In this document: positions 63,443 to 64,000 of the stretch, piece by piece
How the letters are laid out: every line of letters starts with the position of its first letter
Numbering within the stretch: the stretch's first letter is position 1
Source of the DNA: Pollenia angustigena
Lineage: Eukaryota > Arthropoda > Insecta > Diptera > Polleniidae
Reading direction: 5' to 3'
Length of the DNA: 64,000 nucleotides
NCBI GenBank assembly: GCA_930367215.1
Contig: OV884060.1
Location: forward strand, 204,851,253 to 204,915,252
Made by a program: the position numbers and the translations under genes
Notes under the pieces: model-generated
Seen by the model: the letters and a program-made list of their open reading frames with translations, nothing else
The model's database searches: none
Told to the model about the DNA's origin: nothing

Positions 63443-63817
63443 GTCGCAATTTACACTATGGACATTTCTTGCCGGACAGAAGAAATTTGTTGGTAAGGGG
63501 GTGACGCTGTATGTGTAACTGAACAACCTAAACAAAAGCGGCAAGCGTTTTTTTAAACATGAAAATTTTATTTAAATACAATTTCAATAAAACAAACCGA
63601 CATAGCGATCTGTTGAATAAAATTTATCAGCCGGGTGGTTTCCAATTCGCATTCTAATGGTTTGTTTCGTATAAATTGTATGCAAATGAGAAGTTTTGAC
63701 ACACAAAAAACGCTTCCGTTCTTATTTAGGTAGCTCAGTGACACACTTTACTTCTTGCCTCTCTCGCCAACAGTCTTTTTCTGTCCGGCAAGAAATGTCC
63801 ACAGTGACAATTGGGAC
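63443..63817. mobile_element. Harbinger-type MITE, copy 2, interrupted
   Basis: GTCGCAATTTACACTATGGA ... CCACAGTGACAATTGGGAC with TAA on both sides. Same family as 58254-58405, reversed; the middle is split by 63518-63739. Confidence 0.85.
63518..63739. mobile_element. 222-bp MITE nested in a Harbinger MITE
   Basis: ACTGAACAACCTAAACAAAA with GCGGCAAGCGTTTTTT mirrors AAAAAACGCTTCCGTTCTTATTTAGGTAGCTCAGT (imperfect). The related copy at 58254-58405 has no such insertion. Confidence 0.7.
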
Positions 63818-63865
63818 TAATAAAAAAAAAATCTGGCAACTTTATTCACATGATTTTTGTAAGTA

Positions 63866-64000
63866 AAATCGTAAAACTGCTCTGAGTGAAGAAGCAGATC
63901 GCGCATTTTGTCATTATTTTTTAAGGACAAACAGGTCGTTTTTGTTTGTCTACTTTTGTTGCGTTTTGCGTTGTCACCCCGCATTGGTTAGTGTTTCGGC
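63866..64000 (+). repeat. Second copy of the 53.6-kb repeat, cut by window end
   Basis: TCGTAAAACTGCTCTGAGTG ... GTCACCCCGCATTGGTTAG, ~90% similar to 53638-53772. A short TTTTGCTTTTGC segment is absent here. Confidence 0.8.

Overview
The window looks like nuclear DNA of a higher (probably calyptrate) fly. It is AT-rich, has short 63-nt introns beside very large ones, and its conserved genes are close to Drosophila proteins. It is saturated with Dipteran transposons: DINE-1/HINE-type Helitron derivatives carrying the GACAGACGGACA and ATATATACTTTAT signatures, hAT and PIF/Harbinger MITEs, Tc1/mariner relics, and a copia-like retrotransposon. Species cannot be named from sequence alone.

Four genes, plus the last exon of a fifth, are supported. 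(1) 1863-2175 (+): terminal exon of an unrecognised, probably secreted protein whose other exons lie left of the window. (2) 16484-17494 (+): complete two-exon endonuclease G (315 aa). (3) 18596-24391 (-): complete four-exon chaperonin subunit CCT5/TCP-1 epsilon (543 aa), convergent with EndoG. (4) 33061-34203 (+): two-exon, 308-aa low-complexity protein that I do not recognise. (5) 41965-55834 (-): five-exon SPATA20-like thioredoxin/glycosidase-fold protein (about 858 aa), whose second intron is 10.9 kb and almost entirely mobile DNA. All joined reading frames check by phase. EndoG and SPATA20 look mitochondrial, but the genes form no operon-like unit.

The rest is mobile DNA. From 1 to 15 kb there are HINEs, a 9-bp-TSD Mutator-like MITE with a GC-rich palindrome, and a long repeat (5.03-14.03 kb) holding nested insertions up to five levels deep, including a decayed hAT transposon. 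From 24.8 to 29.8 kb is a decayed copia-like element with 5-bp target duplications, broken by two MITEs whose empty sites can be read from the pol frame. From 30 to 41 kb there are MITEs, Tc1/mariner transposase relics and a tRNA-derived SINE-like repeat. From 44 to 54.6 kb (inside the SPATA20 intron) there is a four-level nest, a foldback element with four 82-bp GC-rich direct repeats, a 2.5-kb hAT derivative carrying a LINE tail and a HINE, and an inverted second copy of the 5-14 kb repeat. From 56 to 64 kb there are many palindromic MITEs.

The most unusual signals are: a GC-rich hairpin unit occurring in two unrelated element backbones; a 233-bp palindromic MITE found twice, in opposite orientations, at the same TCA^GTAT target with almost no target duplication; hAT MITEs sharing a core but not their ends; a LINE fragment with a (CCTAA)n tail; and a tandem duplication of the region just upstream of EndoG.
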